A stretch of 64,000 bases of DNA from Thiococcus pfennigii (GCF_016583835.1 NZ_NRRW01000011.1:1-64000), one strand, 5' to 3'. Positions 15,821 through 24,864 are shown, numbered from the stretch's first letter. A program made the numbers and translations. Notes: generated from the sequence alone by a model not told the origin.

Positions 15821-16957
15821 TCAGGAATCGGCACCCAGCAGGCCGACCAGGATCTTCCGATAGATGGCCGCCAGCTCGTCGAGCTCGGCAACGCCGACGC
15901 ACTCGTTCGCCTGGTGGATGGTCGCGTTGATCGGCCCGAACTCGACGACCTGGGCACCGGTCGGGGCGATGAAGCGCCCGTCCGAGGTGCCGCCCGCCGT
16001 CGAGAGCTCGGCGTCGACGCCGGTGACGGCGGCGATCGCCGCCCGAGTGGCCGCGACCAGCTCGCCCGAGGCGGTGAGGAAGGGGTCGCCCGAGGAGGCC
16101 CAGCGCAGGTCGTAGCGGAACCCACCCTCATCCAGGATCGCCCGGACCCGACGCTCGATCGTCGGCACGTCGAGCTCGGTCGAGAAGCGCAGGTTGAACT
16201 GGGCCTCGAGCCGATCGGGGATGACGTTCTCGGCGCCGGTGCCCATCGCCAGGTTGGCGATCTGGAAGCTCGTCGGCGGGAAGTGGTCGTTGCCCTGGTC
16301 CCAGGTCTCGGCGCACAGCCGCGCGAGCTGGGCGACGCAGGCGTGGAGCGGGTTCTCGGCGCGCTGCGGATAGGCGACGTGACCCTGCCGGCCGTGGACG
16401 GTGAGGTAGCCGTTGAGGCTGCCGCGGCGGCCTACCTTGATCGTGTCGCCGAGCCGTTCGCGGCACGAGGGCTCGCCGACCAGGCAATAGTCGATGCGCT
16501 CGCCGCGCGCGGTCAGCGTTTCGACGACCTTCACGGTGCCATCGACCGCCGCCCCCTCCTCGTCGCTCGTGATCAGAAAGGCGATCGAGCCGCGCGGCTG
16601 CGGGTGCTCGGCGAGGAAGTCGGCGACGGCGGTGACCATGGCCGCGACCGAGCCCTTCATGTCGCAGGCGCCGCGGCCGTAGAGCAGCCCGTCGCGGACC
16701 TCGGGGGCGAACGGCTCGGAATGCCACTGATCGAGCGGCCCCGGCGGCACCACGTCCGTGTGCCCGGCGAAGCAGAAGAGCGGCCCGGCCTCGCCGCGCC
16801 GCGCCCAGAGGTTGGTGACGGGTCCGAACGGCAGCGGCTCGATGCGGAAGCCGAGCGCCGCGAGCCGCTCGGCGAGCCGTTCCTGGCAGCCGGCATCGGC
16901 CGGGGTGACCGAACGGCGGGCGATCAGATCGCACGCGAGATCGAGGGTAGCGGACAT
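15821..16957 (-). CDS. dapE: Succinyl-diaminopimelate desuccinylase
   Basis: 378 residues from ATG 16957 (MSATLDLACDLIARRSVTPA), the standard DapE N-terminus. Zinc-site motifs are present: FCFAGHTDVVPPG, GRGACDMKGSVAAM and TSDEEGAAVDG. The enzyme removes succinate from N-succinyl-LL-2,6-diaminoheptanedioate in lysine and peptidoglycan-precursor synthesis in the cytoplasm. The frame runs upstream to 17008, but that part falls in the palindromic repeat. The gene stands alone, facing the PilZ-GGDEF-EAL gene. Confidence 0.95.
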   Translation of the reverse strand: MSATLDLACDLIARRSVTPADAGCQERLAERLAALGFRIEPLPFGPVTNLWARRGEAGPLFCFAGHTDVVPPGPLDQWHSEPFAPEVRDGLLYGRGACDMKGSVAAMVTAVADFLAEHPQPRGSIAFLITSDEEGAAVDGTVKVVETLTARGERIDYCLVGEPSCRERLGDTIKVGRRGSLNGYLTVHGRQGHVAYPQRAENPLHACVAQLARLCAETWDQGNDHFPPTSFQIANLAMGTGAENVIPDRLEAQFNLRFSTELDVPTIERRVRAILDEGGFRYDLRWASSGDPFLTASGELVAATRAAIAAVTGVDAELSTAGGTSDGRFIAPTGAQVVEFGPINATIHQANECVGVAELDELAAIYRKILVGLLGADS

Positions 16958-16989
16958 CGGCAAGGGCTCCAGCGGGCGAGGTGATGGCG

Positions 16990-17140
16990 AGTGACGATTC
17001 AAGAACAACCGGCACAGCTTCTAACAACTACGAAACACGCGAAAAACGCGAAAGGGCTGAATATACACAGGAACATCCGCTTTGCCCTGGATTTTCGCGA
17101 CTTTCGCGTATTTCGTAGTTTCTTGTCCCCCGCGCGCTTG
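16990..17140 (+). repeat. ~150-bp palindromic dispersed repeat, copy 2
   Basis: This copy matches 623-761 in the same orientation, with the same start (AGTGACGATTCAA) and end (TTCGTAGTTTCTTGTC). Its arms are AACTACGAAACACGCGAAA at 17026-17044 and TTTCGCGTATTTCGTAGTT at 17102-17120. The left arm carries an extra AACGCGAAA duplication not present in copy 1. It separates dapE from the SWIM/SNF2 operon. Confidence 0.75.
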
Positions 17141-17183
17141 TGTCCGCCGTTTCTGAACCGTTTCGAAGGGTAAACCGCGCGCA

Positions 17184-18023
17184 TCAACGGGGGCGCCGCC
17201 CCCCGCTGCGCACGCGTAGGTACAGCTCCTCCATCAGCGCGAGGAAGGAGCCATCCCTGTCCCAGAACGGCGGATAGTCCCCGCCCTTCTTGATCAGCAG
17301 GGCCGGCACCGCGGCCGGGCTGGCCGGGGCGAGGTCGGTGGGCAGGCGGCGGTGGCCGCTCCAGAAGGTCCCGTAGTCCGGGGTCGCCGGGGCCGGCAGC
17401 GGCCGCGTGAAGAAGGCGTCGGCCGGCTCGATCGGCCCGTCCTCCTCGGCGATCAGGCCAACGAGGGCGCGACCGAGCGGCGTTCGCCCCAGACCCTCGA
17501 GCAATCGCTCGCGCGGCAGCCCACGCAGCTCGAAGAGCAGGAAGGGGTCCTGATCGAGCTCGGCGGCGAGGCGGTAGTAGACCCCGGCGATGTGCTTGCA
17601 CGGGTTCGCATAGTCGGGACAGGAACAGTCGGTCAGGCGGAAGTCGCGTCGGCTGCTCGGCAGCAGCGCGAGCCTCAGGTCGGCGAAGGCCGCCTCGATG
17701 TCGTCCGGCATCTCGCCCATCAGCAGTTGGGCGACGAAGCCGGCCCGCTCGCCGAGGTAGGCGATCGCCTGGTCCCAGCCCGCGGGTGGGATCGGCGTCA
17801 ACTCGATGCGGGTCTCGTAGCGCGGTTCCTCGTAGACGCCAAAGTAAGGGTTGACGTTGCCGCGCACGGTGGCGCTCACGCCCGTCTCATCGATCGCGAA
17901 CGCCAAGATGCGGCTCGGCCCGGCATAGCCGCGCCCGCGCTGGAGCCGTCCCGCGTCGGTACAGCCCTCCAGCGCCGCGAGGAAGCGCTGCCCCCACCAG
18001 GTCCGTGCCGGTCGTCTGGTCAT
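17184..18023 (-). CDS. SWIM zinc-finger protein
   Basis: 279 residues. A SWIM finger, CSCPDYANPCKHIAGVYY, lies at about residues 133-150 with the CxCx(n)CxH ligands intact. The N-terminus (TWWGQRFLAALEG, GRLQRGRGYAG) is typical of SWIM proteins that accompany bacterial SNF2-type helicases. SWIM fingers mediate nucleic-acid or protein contact, so it probably acts as a partner of the helicase. Its ATG overlaps the stop of the SNF2 gene by one base (18021-18023 against 18023-18025), so the pair is translationally coupled. Confidence 0.9.
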   Translation of the reverse strand: MTRRPARTWWGQRFLAALEGCTDAGRLQRGRGYAGPSRILAFAIDETGVSATVRGNVNPYFGVYEEPRYETRIELTPIPPAGWDQAIAYLGERAGFVAQLLMGEMPDDIEAAFADLRLALLPSSRRDFRLTDCSCPDYANPCKHIAGVYYRLAAELDQDPFLLFELRGLPRERLLEGLGRTPLGRALVGLIAEEDGPIEPADAFFTRPLPAPATPDYGTFWSGHRRLPTDLAPASPAAVPALLIKKGGDYPPFWDRDGSFLALMEELYLRVRSGGRRPR

Positions 18024-21000
18024 CAGTCCACCACCGCCTCGCGGTTCAGCCGGATCAGGGCCTTGAAGTGCTCGTTGTCGAGTTGCGCGAGCCAGGACTC
18101 GTCGTTGCCGACGATGGCCCCGGCGACCGCCTTCTTCTGCTCGATCATCTCGTCGATGCGCTCCTCCAGCGTGCCGAGCGTCACCATCTTATGGACGAAG
18201 ACCGTCTTGCGCTGGCCGATGCGGAAGGCCCGGTCGCTGGCCTGGTCCTCGACGGCCGGGTTCCACCAACGGTCGAAGTGGAAGACGTGGTTGGCCTTCG
18301 TCAGCGTGATGCCGACGCCACCGGCCTTGAGCGACAGGACGAAGACCGCCGGCTCACCCTCCGGGTCCTGGAAGTCGGCGATCATCGCCTCGCGCCGCGC
18401 GCGCGACGTCCCGCCATGCAGATAGTAGGTCTTGTAGTGGCGCGTGCGGCGCAGGAACTGCTCGAGCTGGGCGCCGATCTCGGTGAACTGGGAGAAGATG
18501 AGCACGCTGTCGCCGGCGGCCGTGACCTCTTCGAGCATCGCATCGAGGCGCTCGAGCTTGTGCGAGCGCTCCGGCGAGAAGGGGCTGCCGTCCTGGAGGA
18601 ACTGCGCCGGGTGGTTGCAGATCTGCTTGAGGCGCATCAGGGTCGAGAGCATCAGGCCCTGGCGCTCGATGCCTTCCTTCGCCTCGAGCTGGTGCTCGAC
18701 GTCGCGCACCACCGACTCGTAGAGGGCCGCCTGCTCCTTGCTCAGATTGCAGTACTGGCGCGCCTCGACCTTCTCCGGCAGGTCCGCGATGATCGCCTTG
18801 TCGGTCTTGACCCGGCGCAGGATGAAGGGCTCGACGAGGCGCTTGAGCATCGCCGTCCTGACCGGGTCGGCATCGCGCTGCACCGGCAGCTCGAAGGCCT
18901 TGCGGAAGCGTGCCTGGGTGTCGAGGTAGCCCGGCTGGACGAAGTGGAAGATCGACCAGAGGTCCATCAGGCGATTCTCGACCGGGGTGCCGGTCAGCGC
19001 CAGGCGGTGGCGGGCGGCGAGCTTACCGATCGCCTTGGTCTGGGCGGCCTTCGGGTTCTTGATGTTCTGGGCCTCGTCGAGGACGACCCGGTGCCAGTCG
19101 CAACCGCCGAGCAGTGCCTGGTCGCTGCGCACCAGCGCGAACGACGTGATCACGATATCCTGCTCGGCGGCACGGGCGCGGAAGGCCGCCGCGTCGCACT
19201 CGCGCCCCGGGCCGTGGTGGATCAGGGTACGTAGACTGGGGGCGAAGGTGCGGATCTCCTTGGCCCAGTTGCCGATGACCGAGGTCGGCGCGACGAGCAG
19301 GGTCGGTCCCGGGCCGCCGCCCGCGCTGCGCTCGGCCTCGCGCTCCTGGACCAGGCGGGCGATGACCTGCATCGTCTTGCCGAGGCCCATGTCGTCGGCG
19401 AGGATGCCGTTCAGGCCGAGGTCCTCCAAGAGCCCGAGCCAGGCGACCCCGCGGCGCTGATAGTCGCGCAGCGTCGCGCGCAGCCCGGCAGGGTCGGCGA
19501 TCGGCTCCAGGCGGCGCTGGTCGCGCAGCCGCGCCAGCATCTCGGCCAGGGCCTCGCCGCGGTCGATCTCGAAGTCCTCGTCGGTGGCCGTCTTCTGGAG
19601 CAGCTCGGGGAGGCCCATCTGCGCCGTCTCACCGCCCTGCTGCCGCCAGAAGGCCAGCATCTCCTGCATCTTGTCGCGGTCGAGCTCGATCCACTGGCCG
19701 CGGAACAGCACCAGCGGCGTCTTGGCCTCGACGAGGCGGCGCCATTCCTCCTCGGTGACCACCTGGTCGCCGATCGCGAGTTCGTAGCGGTACTGGACGA
19801 GCTGCTCGAGGCCGAGGCCGCTCTTGGTCGGCGTCGCGGTCCCCGAGGTGCTCGCGCTGCCGCTCGTGCGCAGACGGATCTTGATGCGCCGCCGCCCCTG
19901 CGGCGTCCACCAGGCCGGGACGATGACCTTGAAGCCGGCATCCTCCAGCACCCAGGCCGTCTCCTTCAGGAACGCGAAGGCCTCGTCCAGGTCCAGCGCG
20001 ACGCCGTGCGGCGTCGCCGTCTCCAACCCGTCCCAGAGCCTGGGGTAGATCCGCGCGGCGAGCCCCAGGTTCAGCAGCAGCGCCCGCTCGAAGTCGGCGC
20101 CGAGCCAGGGCTCCAGCGCCTGCCGCTCGGCCTCGGGGCGCGCCCAGTAGGTGGCGAGCTCCAGGCGCTGCGAGGGGTCGTCCTTGGGCACTGCGACGAA
20201 GCGCAGCGACCACTCGTCCGGTGCATCCGGTGCCGCCTCGGCGAGGCGCAGGCCGAGCGTGAAGGGCGCCTCGTGGTCGCCGCCGGCCAGGCGCCGCCGC
20301 CAGCCCCGCCACTGTCGATAGAGCGTCTCGGCCCCGCCCGGCGCGGTGGCCGGTTCCGGCTCGGGCGCCAGACAGGCCGCCAGCGGCGTGCCCTCGACGC
20401 GTTTCGTGAACGCGGCCGGCCAGCGGGCGCCGCGCACCGCGCGGTCGAGCAGCACCTCGGCGCAGTGGCGCACCAGCGTCTCGGGGTGGGCCAGCCCGGC
20501 GACCCCGGCCGCGGCCGAGGCCGGTAGGCAGGCGGCGGCCCGCGCGATCAGGGACTCGTAGTCCGGCGAGGCCCACTGCCAGCCGCCGTGGACCTCGGCC
20601 GGCGGCGGCCGGCGGCGGCCCTTGCCCTTCGGCGGCGTGCGATAGACGAAGGCCGGCAGGTACTGATCGCGCAACAGCAGGCGCCGGAGCGACTGGGTGA
20701 ACCAGTACCAGAAGAGGAGATCGTGGCCGGGGCGGAGCGTCCCGTCCTGCTGGTCGATCAAGTAGTGGATGGCGTTCAACTGCCCGATTGGATCGGTCAG
20801 GTCGCAACCCTCGACCTGCCAGGTCGCCAGCCCCGCCGACTCGACGGCCGGCGGCGCATCGCCGAGGGACCGCACCAGCTCCGGCGACGGCAACGGGCCG
20901 TCGGCCGTGCTCGGTAGCGCCACCGGCCAGCGCCCGATGCGCCCCGACGCGGGCTGCGACAGCCCCAGGGTACCGAGCAGATCGGGCCAGGCGTCCGCCG

Positions 21001-21145
21001 ACAGCCCGAACGGATGCACGGCCTCGCCCCGCCCCGCCTTCGCCCGACGCACCGGGGCCGCCTCGGCCCACAGGCGCATCGCACCGCCCTGGACGAAGGC
21101 GTCGGCGTCGGCAGCGGGCTGCCAGATGACATGGAGGATGCGCAT
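18023..21145 (-). CDS. SNF2-family DEAD/DEAH-box helicase
   Basis: 1040 residues. The N-terminal half, including LPAFVYRTPP and a bacterial SNF2-associated region (DEAFAFLKETAWVLEDAGFK), precedes the helicase core. Motif I reads LADDMGLGKTMQ (about residues 577-588), motif II VVLDEAQNIKN (about residue 690), and the second lobe has HGGTSRARRE, LKAGGVGITLTKA and ASDRAFRIGQRK. This is an ATP-driven double-stranded-DNA translocase of the RapA/SNF2 class. With the SWIM protein it forms a two-gene operon found in many bacteria, often in accessory DNA; its role is not established. Confidence 0.95.
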   Translation of the reverse strand: MRILHVIWQPAADADAFVQGGAMRLWAEAAPVRRAKAGRGEAVHPFGLSADAWPDLLGTLGLSQPASGRIGRWPVALPSTADGPLPSPELVRSLGDAPPAVESAGLATWQVEGCDLTDPIGQLNAIHYLIDQQDGTLRPGHDLLFWYWFTQSLRRLLLRDQYLPAFVYRTPPKGKGRRRPPPAEVHGGWQWASPDYESLIARAAACLPASAAAGVAGLAHPETLVRHCAEVLLDRAVRGARWPAAFTKRVEGTPLAACLAPEPEPATAPGGAETLYRQWRGWRRRLAGGDHEAPFTLGLRLAEAAPDAPDEWSLRFVAVPKDDPSQRLELATYWARPEAERQALEPWLGADFERALLLNLGLAARIYPRLWDGLETATPHGVALDLDEAFAFLKETAWVLEDAGFKVIVPAWWTPQGRRRIKIRLRTSGSASTSGTATPTKSGLGLEQLVQYRYELAIGDQVVTEEEWRRLVEAKTPLVLFRGQWIELDRDKMQEMLAFWRQQGGETAQMGLPELLQKTATDEDFEIDRGEALAEMLARLRDQRRLEPIADPAGLRATLRDYQRRGVAWLGLLEDLGLNGILADDMGLGKTMQVIARLVQEREAERSAGGGPGPTLLVAPTSVIGNWAKEIRTFAPSLRTLIHHGPGRECDAAAFRARAAEQDIVITSFALVRSDQALLGGCDWHRVVLDEAQNIKNPKAAQTKAIGKLAARHRLALTGTPVENRLMDLWSIFHFVQPGYLDTQARFRKAFELPVQRDADPVRTAMLKRLVEPFILRRVKTDKAIIADLPEKVEARQYCNLSKEQAALYESVVRDVEHQLEAKEGIERQGLMLSTLMRLKQICNHPAQFLQDGSPFSPERSHKLERLDAMLEEVTAAGDSVLIFSQFTEIGAQLEQFLRRTRHYKTYYLHGGTSRARREAMIADFQDPEGEPAVFVLSLKAGGVGITLTKANHVFHFDRWWNPAVEDQASDRAFRIGQRKTVFVHKMVTLGTLEERIDEMIEQKKAVAGAIVGNDESWLAQLDNEHFKALIRLNREAVVD

Positions 21146-21602
21146 TGGCTCGGGATCAGACGCTCATCGGGTCGTGTCGCTCATCGGACCGCCGATGGTA
21201 ACGAAGGACACCACCCTGCCGCCATCCCACCACGGGCCGGGCCCACAGGACGGATCCGCTCCGGGCGAGACGAGAAGCCTACTGGCAGCCACCGCCGGCA
21301 AGCCGGCTCCTACGGCGCCCAGTCGCCCGCCCCGGGCGTGGCACGAGCCCAGCCGGCGCCTGGTTATGGCGTAAGACGCCTGTTCTGTGGCTGGAAGATC
21401 CGTCGGAGGGAGGCCCACCCCTCTCCCTCATGAAAAAGACGATTGTGGGGGCAAGACTTATCGGGAAAGGTGGTCGTCGTCACCGAGGGGACCGAGCGCG
21501 GTAGTCGCTGCCCGTTGCGTTCGGCATGCACTAGCCGATGTGGATCCTACGAAACCTGCATGCCACAGACCGCCCCCAGCTCCGAGGCACAAGACAATCC
21601 GA
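21146..21602. other. Intergenic region with a REP-like palindrome
   Basis: This 457-bp gap lies upstream of the SNF2 gene and downstream of the methyltransferase fusion gene. The only structure I see is GCCGGCAAGCCGGC at 21294-21307 within GGCAGCCACCGCCGGCAAGC, a short REP-like palindrome resembling pieces inside the MITE at 32.4-32.7 kb. The open frames crossing it lack coding character. Confidence 0.5.
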
Positions 21603-24212
21603 TCACCGCTGGCTGATCGGGCCGGTATCGCGCCGTAGATGACGGGACAATTCGGACGTGAACTCTTCCACCGAGACGCAACGCGGCATGCGACGGCCAT
21701 TCCCGCCAGGCACCATCCGCACCACCTGCCGACTGTGAGCCGGTCCGTAGCTCACGTGGATCGGCAGATTTGGGCCGTAGACATAGAGCCGGTCGAAGGG
21801 CGTGTTGGCAGCCAGCCAGCGGGCCACCTCGATCATGTCCTCGTCGTCGACGACGAAATCCACCGCCGCGCCCAATCGCGCGCAGATCGGCGCGCCGCGT
21901 CGGTTACGCTCGTGGGCAGCGTGCTGGTCGAGCTTTGGGTCGATGCGGCCGGGGATCTCCCGCGCGAGCTCCGGCGAGCAGAAGCCGTAGGTCAGGCGAA
22001 TCATGCCGAACCAATCGATGACCGGATCGAGCACCTGCTCGGCCAGGTCTTGCAGGGCATTCCAGCTCTCCGCCTCGCGCGGCCGGTTCGCGAGCCCGGT
22101 GCGCGCCTGCGTCTCGCCGCATTCGATGAGCTGGCGGAAGGTGAGAAAGCGCCCGCAAGGGTCATCGAGCGCGGGGGGCGTCGCCGGACGCACCAGCTTG
22201 AAGCCATCGACCTGCCAACGGTGGCGTGCCAGGGTCCGGTCGAAGGTCTCGGGGTCCGGCCCATAGCCCGAGAGATCGAAGAGCCCGAGGCCCTCCAACG
22301 CCTCGTCGAAGGCCAGCTGCTCCGGATAGCCGGGAAACTCCTCGTTCAGGTAGCGGGATTTGCGGAACAGATAGGGCGGCGCATAGCCCGTGCCCTCACC
22401 GTAGGCGAACCAATCGATGTCCTGCTCGCGCAGCTTGATCTTCACCCGCTCGATCATCCGCGGCAGGGCGCGGCCAGCAAAGTCGTCATAGCGCATCAGG
22501 CTCAACTTGCCGGATCCGATGTGCACCTTCACGAGATCCGCATGGCGCAGATCCCCGTACAGCACCGCCGCGCAGCCGATATAGATCCGCAGCAGCGGCG
22601 GAAGCTGCTCGATCAGGCTCGTATGCAGCTGCAACGATTCGCCCGGCTCCAGCCAGCCCAGCCCACGCTCGGCCGCGCCGCGACAGGCATCCGCGATGGC
22701 CTGGGTGTCGCCGATGCGGAACAGCAGCTCGCGCGCCTCGGCCTGGGCAGCGCCGTAGTCGCCGAAGAAGGCCTTGATGTCCCGCTGTAGGCCCGGCTCC
22801 AGATGCCGATAGGCCCGGCGGCGCTCGAACTGAGTCAGCGCCAGATAGACGCCGAGATCCGCCGAGCGTCGGGCGGCGGCGGACTCCAGCTCCTCCGCAT
22901 CGTGCCGCTCGGCCAGAAAGCGCAACGCCTTTGGCAGGGAGCCGAAGCCCTCGGTCAGGGTCTCAAGGTCGGCCACCTCGGACGGATCCGGCCGCCGGCC
23001 AAGCCCAAGCCACAGCTCCCACAGCCGGTCCAACGGCTCCCGGTAGGCCGCGTAGCGCTCCGCGGCCCGGTCCCGACGCACCCGCGGCTCGCGTACCCGC
23101 GCCCGCAGCGACGGCTCCCGCAGCCGATTACGCCGGCTGCGATACCGGTCCATCAGGAAGCGTTGCTCCTCGTCCTTGTCGCGGAAGACGTAAAGGACCC
23201 CGGGCGCGACCGGAATCGGCTCCTCGTCCAGCGCCGAGGCCAGGAATGCCCGGATCTCCGCCTGGGTGTAATACTTCTGGAAGGTCCGGCGGCGGGTCAT
23301 GACCCCATCGCGGAAGCGCTCCCCACCTGGGTCATTCTGGTTGGCGAGCATCACCGAGACGACCAGGAGCTGCTCCGCCAGGGACCAGGCGCGGGTCAGC
23401 GCCTCCAGCCGCTCGTCGAAGTCCTCGATCACGTTGACGACGAACCCGAGGTTGACGATCTGGGCGGACCGGATCGGGCTATTCGGCGCGTAATAGGGGT
23501 CCCAGCCGGCCGCCACCAGTCCGTTCTCCCGTAGCCCCCGGACGTCGTCCCCCCGACCGCAGCCGTAATCGAAGACGCTCCGCTTGCCGTCCAGGAACCC
23601 GTAGCGAGCCAACGACTGCACCGGCGCTGAAAACCCGTAGCGCTGCAAGGCGGTGAGCTGCCGCGCCGCCTTCCAGCCAGCATGTAGCGGGGCGAGTTCG
23701 CCGGCGGCCTCCTGCGAGTCGTCGTTCCCGAGCGGGACCAACTGATGCCCGACGATGCGGTAACCCTTCTCCCGCACCAACTGCTCCCACTGGCACTGAT
23801 AGCCGATGCGGGTGGGCTGGTCGAAGAGGCCGATCGACTCGCAGGCCTCGGTCAAGGCCGCGAACTCCGCCCGCCGCGGGTGGTCCGCCGGCAATAGCAG
23901 CTCTTTGCGGTGCAGGATCGGGGGATTCAGCGAGTCGGCGTAGGTCCGGAAAGCGACGCTACCCGCGTCCGGGTCGACGAGCCAACTCGCGGCCAGGGCC
24001 GGGAAGGCGTCGTCGAAGAAGCTCGGGTAATGGAGCAGGGCGACAGACGGGCAAGCCGAATCGAGCCGCGCGAGATTGAACGCCGCGCGGCTCAGGCCGG
24101 CAAGCGCGGCCGCGGAATCCACTCGGCCGCGGACCTCGGGCTCCGCATCGCCGAGATAGTCGGCGTGTAGATAAAGGCGATCGGCGACCGCCTTGCCGAG
24201 AGTGCGAGTCAT
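21603..24212 (-). CDS. Phosphorothioation-associated methyltransferase fused to M15-peptidase-like domain
   Basis: 869 residues from ATG 24212 (MTRTLGKAVADRLYLHADYL). Four parts are visible: an N-terminal domain with YPSFFDDAFPAL and LNPPILHRKELL (about 50-190); a SAM methyltransferase core FDYGCGRGDDVRGL with VNLGFVVNVIEDF and RRRTFQKYYTQAEIRAFL (about 200-340) as in the putative methyltransferases linked to DNA phosphorothioation (dnd) systems; a second copy of the first domain with APPYLFRKSRYLNEEF (about 520-680); and a C-terminal part like M15 peptidases (NRPREAESWNALQDLAEQVL, LGAAVDFVV, IHVSYGP). A zinc-ligand histidine of the M15 motif seems lost. No dndBCDE genes are in the window, so it is an orphan here. 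Target and reaction are unknown. Confidence 0.75.
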   Translation of the reverse strand: MTRTLGKAVADRLYLHADYLGDAEPEVRGRVDSAAALAGLSRAAFNLARLDSACPSVALLHYPSFFDDAFPALAASWLVDPDAGSVAFRTYADSLNPPILHRKELLLPADHPRRAEFAALTEACESIGLFDQPTRIGYQCQWEQLVREKGYRIVGHQLVPLGNDDSQEAAGELAPLHAGWKAARQLTALQRYGFSAPVQSLARYGFLDGKRSVFDYGCGRGDDVRGLRENGLVAAGWDPYYAPNSPIRSAQIVNLGFVVNVIEDFDERLEALTRAWSLAEQLLVVSVMLANQNDPGGERFRDGVMTRRRTFQKYYTQAEIRAFLASALDEEPIPVAPGVLYVFRDKDEEQRFLMDRYRSRRNRLREPSLRARVREPRVRRDRAAERYAAYREPLDRLWELWLGLGRRPDPSEVADLETLTEGFGSLPKALRFLAERHDAEELESAAARRSADLGVYLALTQFERRRAYRHLEPGLQRDIKAFFGDYGAAQAEARELLFRIGDTQAIADACRGAAERGLGWLEPGESLQLHTSLIEQLPPLLRIYIGCAAVLYGDLRHADLVKVHIGSGKLSLMRYDDFAGRALPRMIERVKIKLREQDIDWFAYGEGTGYAPPYLFRKSRYLNEEFPGYPEQLAFDEALEGLGLFDLSGYGPDPETFDRTLARHRWQVDGFKLVRPATPPALDDPCGRFLTFRQLIECGETQARTGLANRPREAESWNALQDLAEQVLDPVIDWFGMIRLTYGFCSPELAREIPGRIDPKLDQHAAHERNRRGAPICARLGAAVDFVVDDEDMIEVARWLAANTPFDRLYVYGPNLPIHVSYGPAHSRQVVRMVPGGNGRRMPRCVSVEEFTSELSRHLRRDTGPISQR

Positions 24213-24255
24213 AGGGAAATCGCGAGTCCCGTCCACCCCAACCAGTCGCGCGACG

Positions 24256-24387
24256 TCATGAGAGGCAGCCGCATCGCGTCGGGGCGACCGCTACTCGATC
24301 TCTATGCAGCCAACTTCGGCGTCGGCCAACATCGTTTCGATTGTCGACAATACGGCGCGACAGGTTCTCGTCAAGCAGCAGCTTCAT
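24256..24387 (-). pseudogene. DUF5615 PIN-like toxin, truncated
   Basis: From ATG 24387 the product begins MKLLLDENLSRRIV, the hallmark N-terminus of DUF5615 PIN-like toxins with the first acidic residues (DEN). After about 15 residues the sequence departs from the family and stops at residue 43. The expected remaining two-thirds, with the other acidic PIN residues, is missing. A shifted frame continues only as STIETMLADAEVGCIEIE before its own stop. It is most likely a remnant. Its ATG overlaps the DUF433 stop by 4 nt, the normal antitoxin-toxin coupling. Confidence 0.7.
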
Positions 24388-24614
24388 GAGGAGGCCGGCA
24401 AAACGGTCGCGTGGCGCTCCCGGTTCGCCGCATAGGCGAGACAAGTCTGGATGTCGGCCCTCTCCAATTCTGGAAAGTCCTCCAGGATCTCATCCGGCGT
24501 CATGCCGTCTGCAAGCCAGCCCAACACATCGTAGACAGTGATGCGCAGACCGCGGATGACGGGGCGCCCCCCGCGTTTTCCCGGCTCTACGCCGATTCTT
24601 TCCGCATAGCTCAT
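24384..24614 (-). CDS. DUF433 antitoxin
   Basis: 76 residues from ATG 24614 (MSYAERIGVEPGKRGGRPVI). RPVIRGLRITVYDVLGWLAD and MTPDEILEDFPELERADIQT are the conserved DUF433 signatures, forming a winged-helix-like DNA-binding domain. DUF433 proteins are the antitoxin partners of DUF5615 PIN-like toxins and probably repress their own operon. Here the toxin downstream is truncated, so the antitoxin may be a survivor. The frame runs further upstream to 24746 without coding character. Confidence 0.85.
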   Translation of the reverse strand: MSYAERIGVEPGKRGGRPVIRGLRITVYDVLGWLADGMTPDEILEDFPELERADIQTCLAYAANRERHATVLPASS

Positions 24615-24810
24615 TGTCGGAACCCTCGAAATTGATGCTCGGCACTGGCTTTGAAGTCGTCGTGATCCGCAATAGACGACTGTCTTGCGGTATGTCGGGA
24701 TCATGGATGCGGACGCCGCCGAGCCGGCGGTCACTGCGGATCCCATGACGGCCCCGTGCCATTACCCATGTCTCTTTGGTTCTGGGTCGCTCGACGTTGC
24801 AAGTGCCTGA

Positions 24811-24827
24811 TGCGCCGTGACGGCGCA
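24811..24827. terminator. Small hairpin downstream of DUF2442 gene
   Basis: TGCGCCG at 24811-24817 pairs with CGGCGCA at 24821-24827 around a TGA loop, in the 250-bp space between the DUF2442 stop and the DUF433 gene. No T-run follows, so the role is uncertain. Confidence 0.3.
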
Positions 24828-24864
24828 CGATGCACAGCGCCCTTTTCTGCGGGCGTGACCTCAA

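Noticed and set aside
12972-15902. 976-codon open frame on the minus strand
   Set aside because: It lies antisense to the PilZ-DUF1631-GGDEF-EAL gene. Its translation is rich in Arg, Asp, Val and Gly with no domain. Long antisense frames arise because stop codons are rare in reversed high-GC codons.
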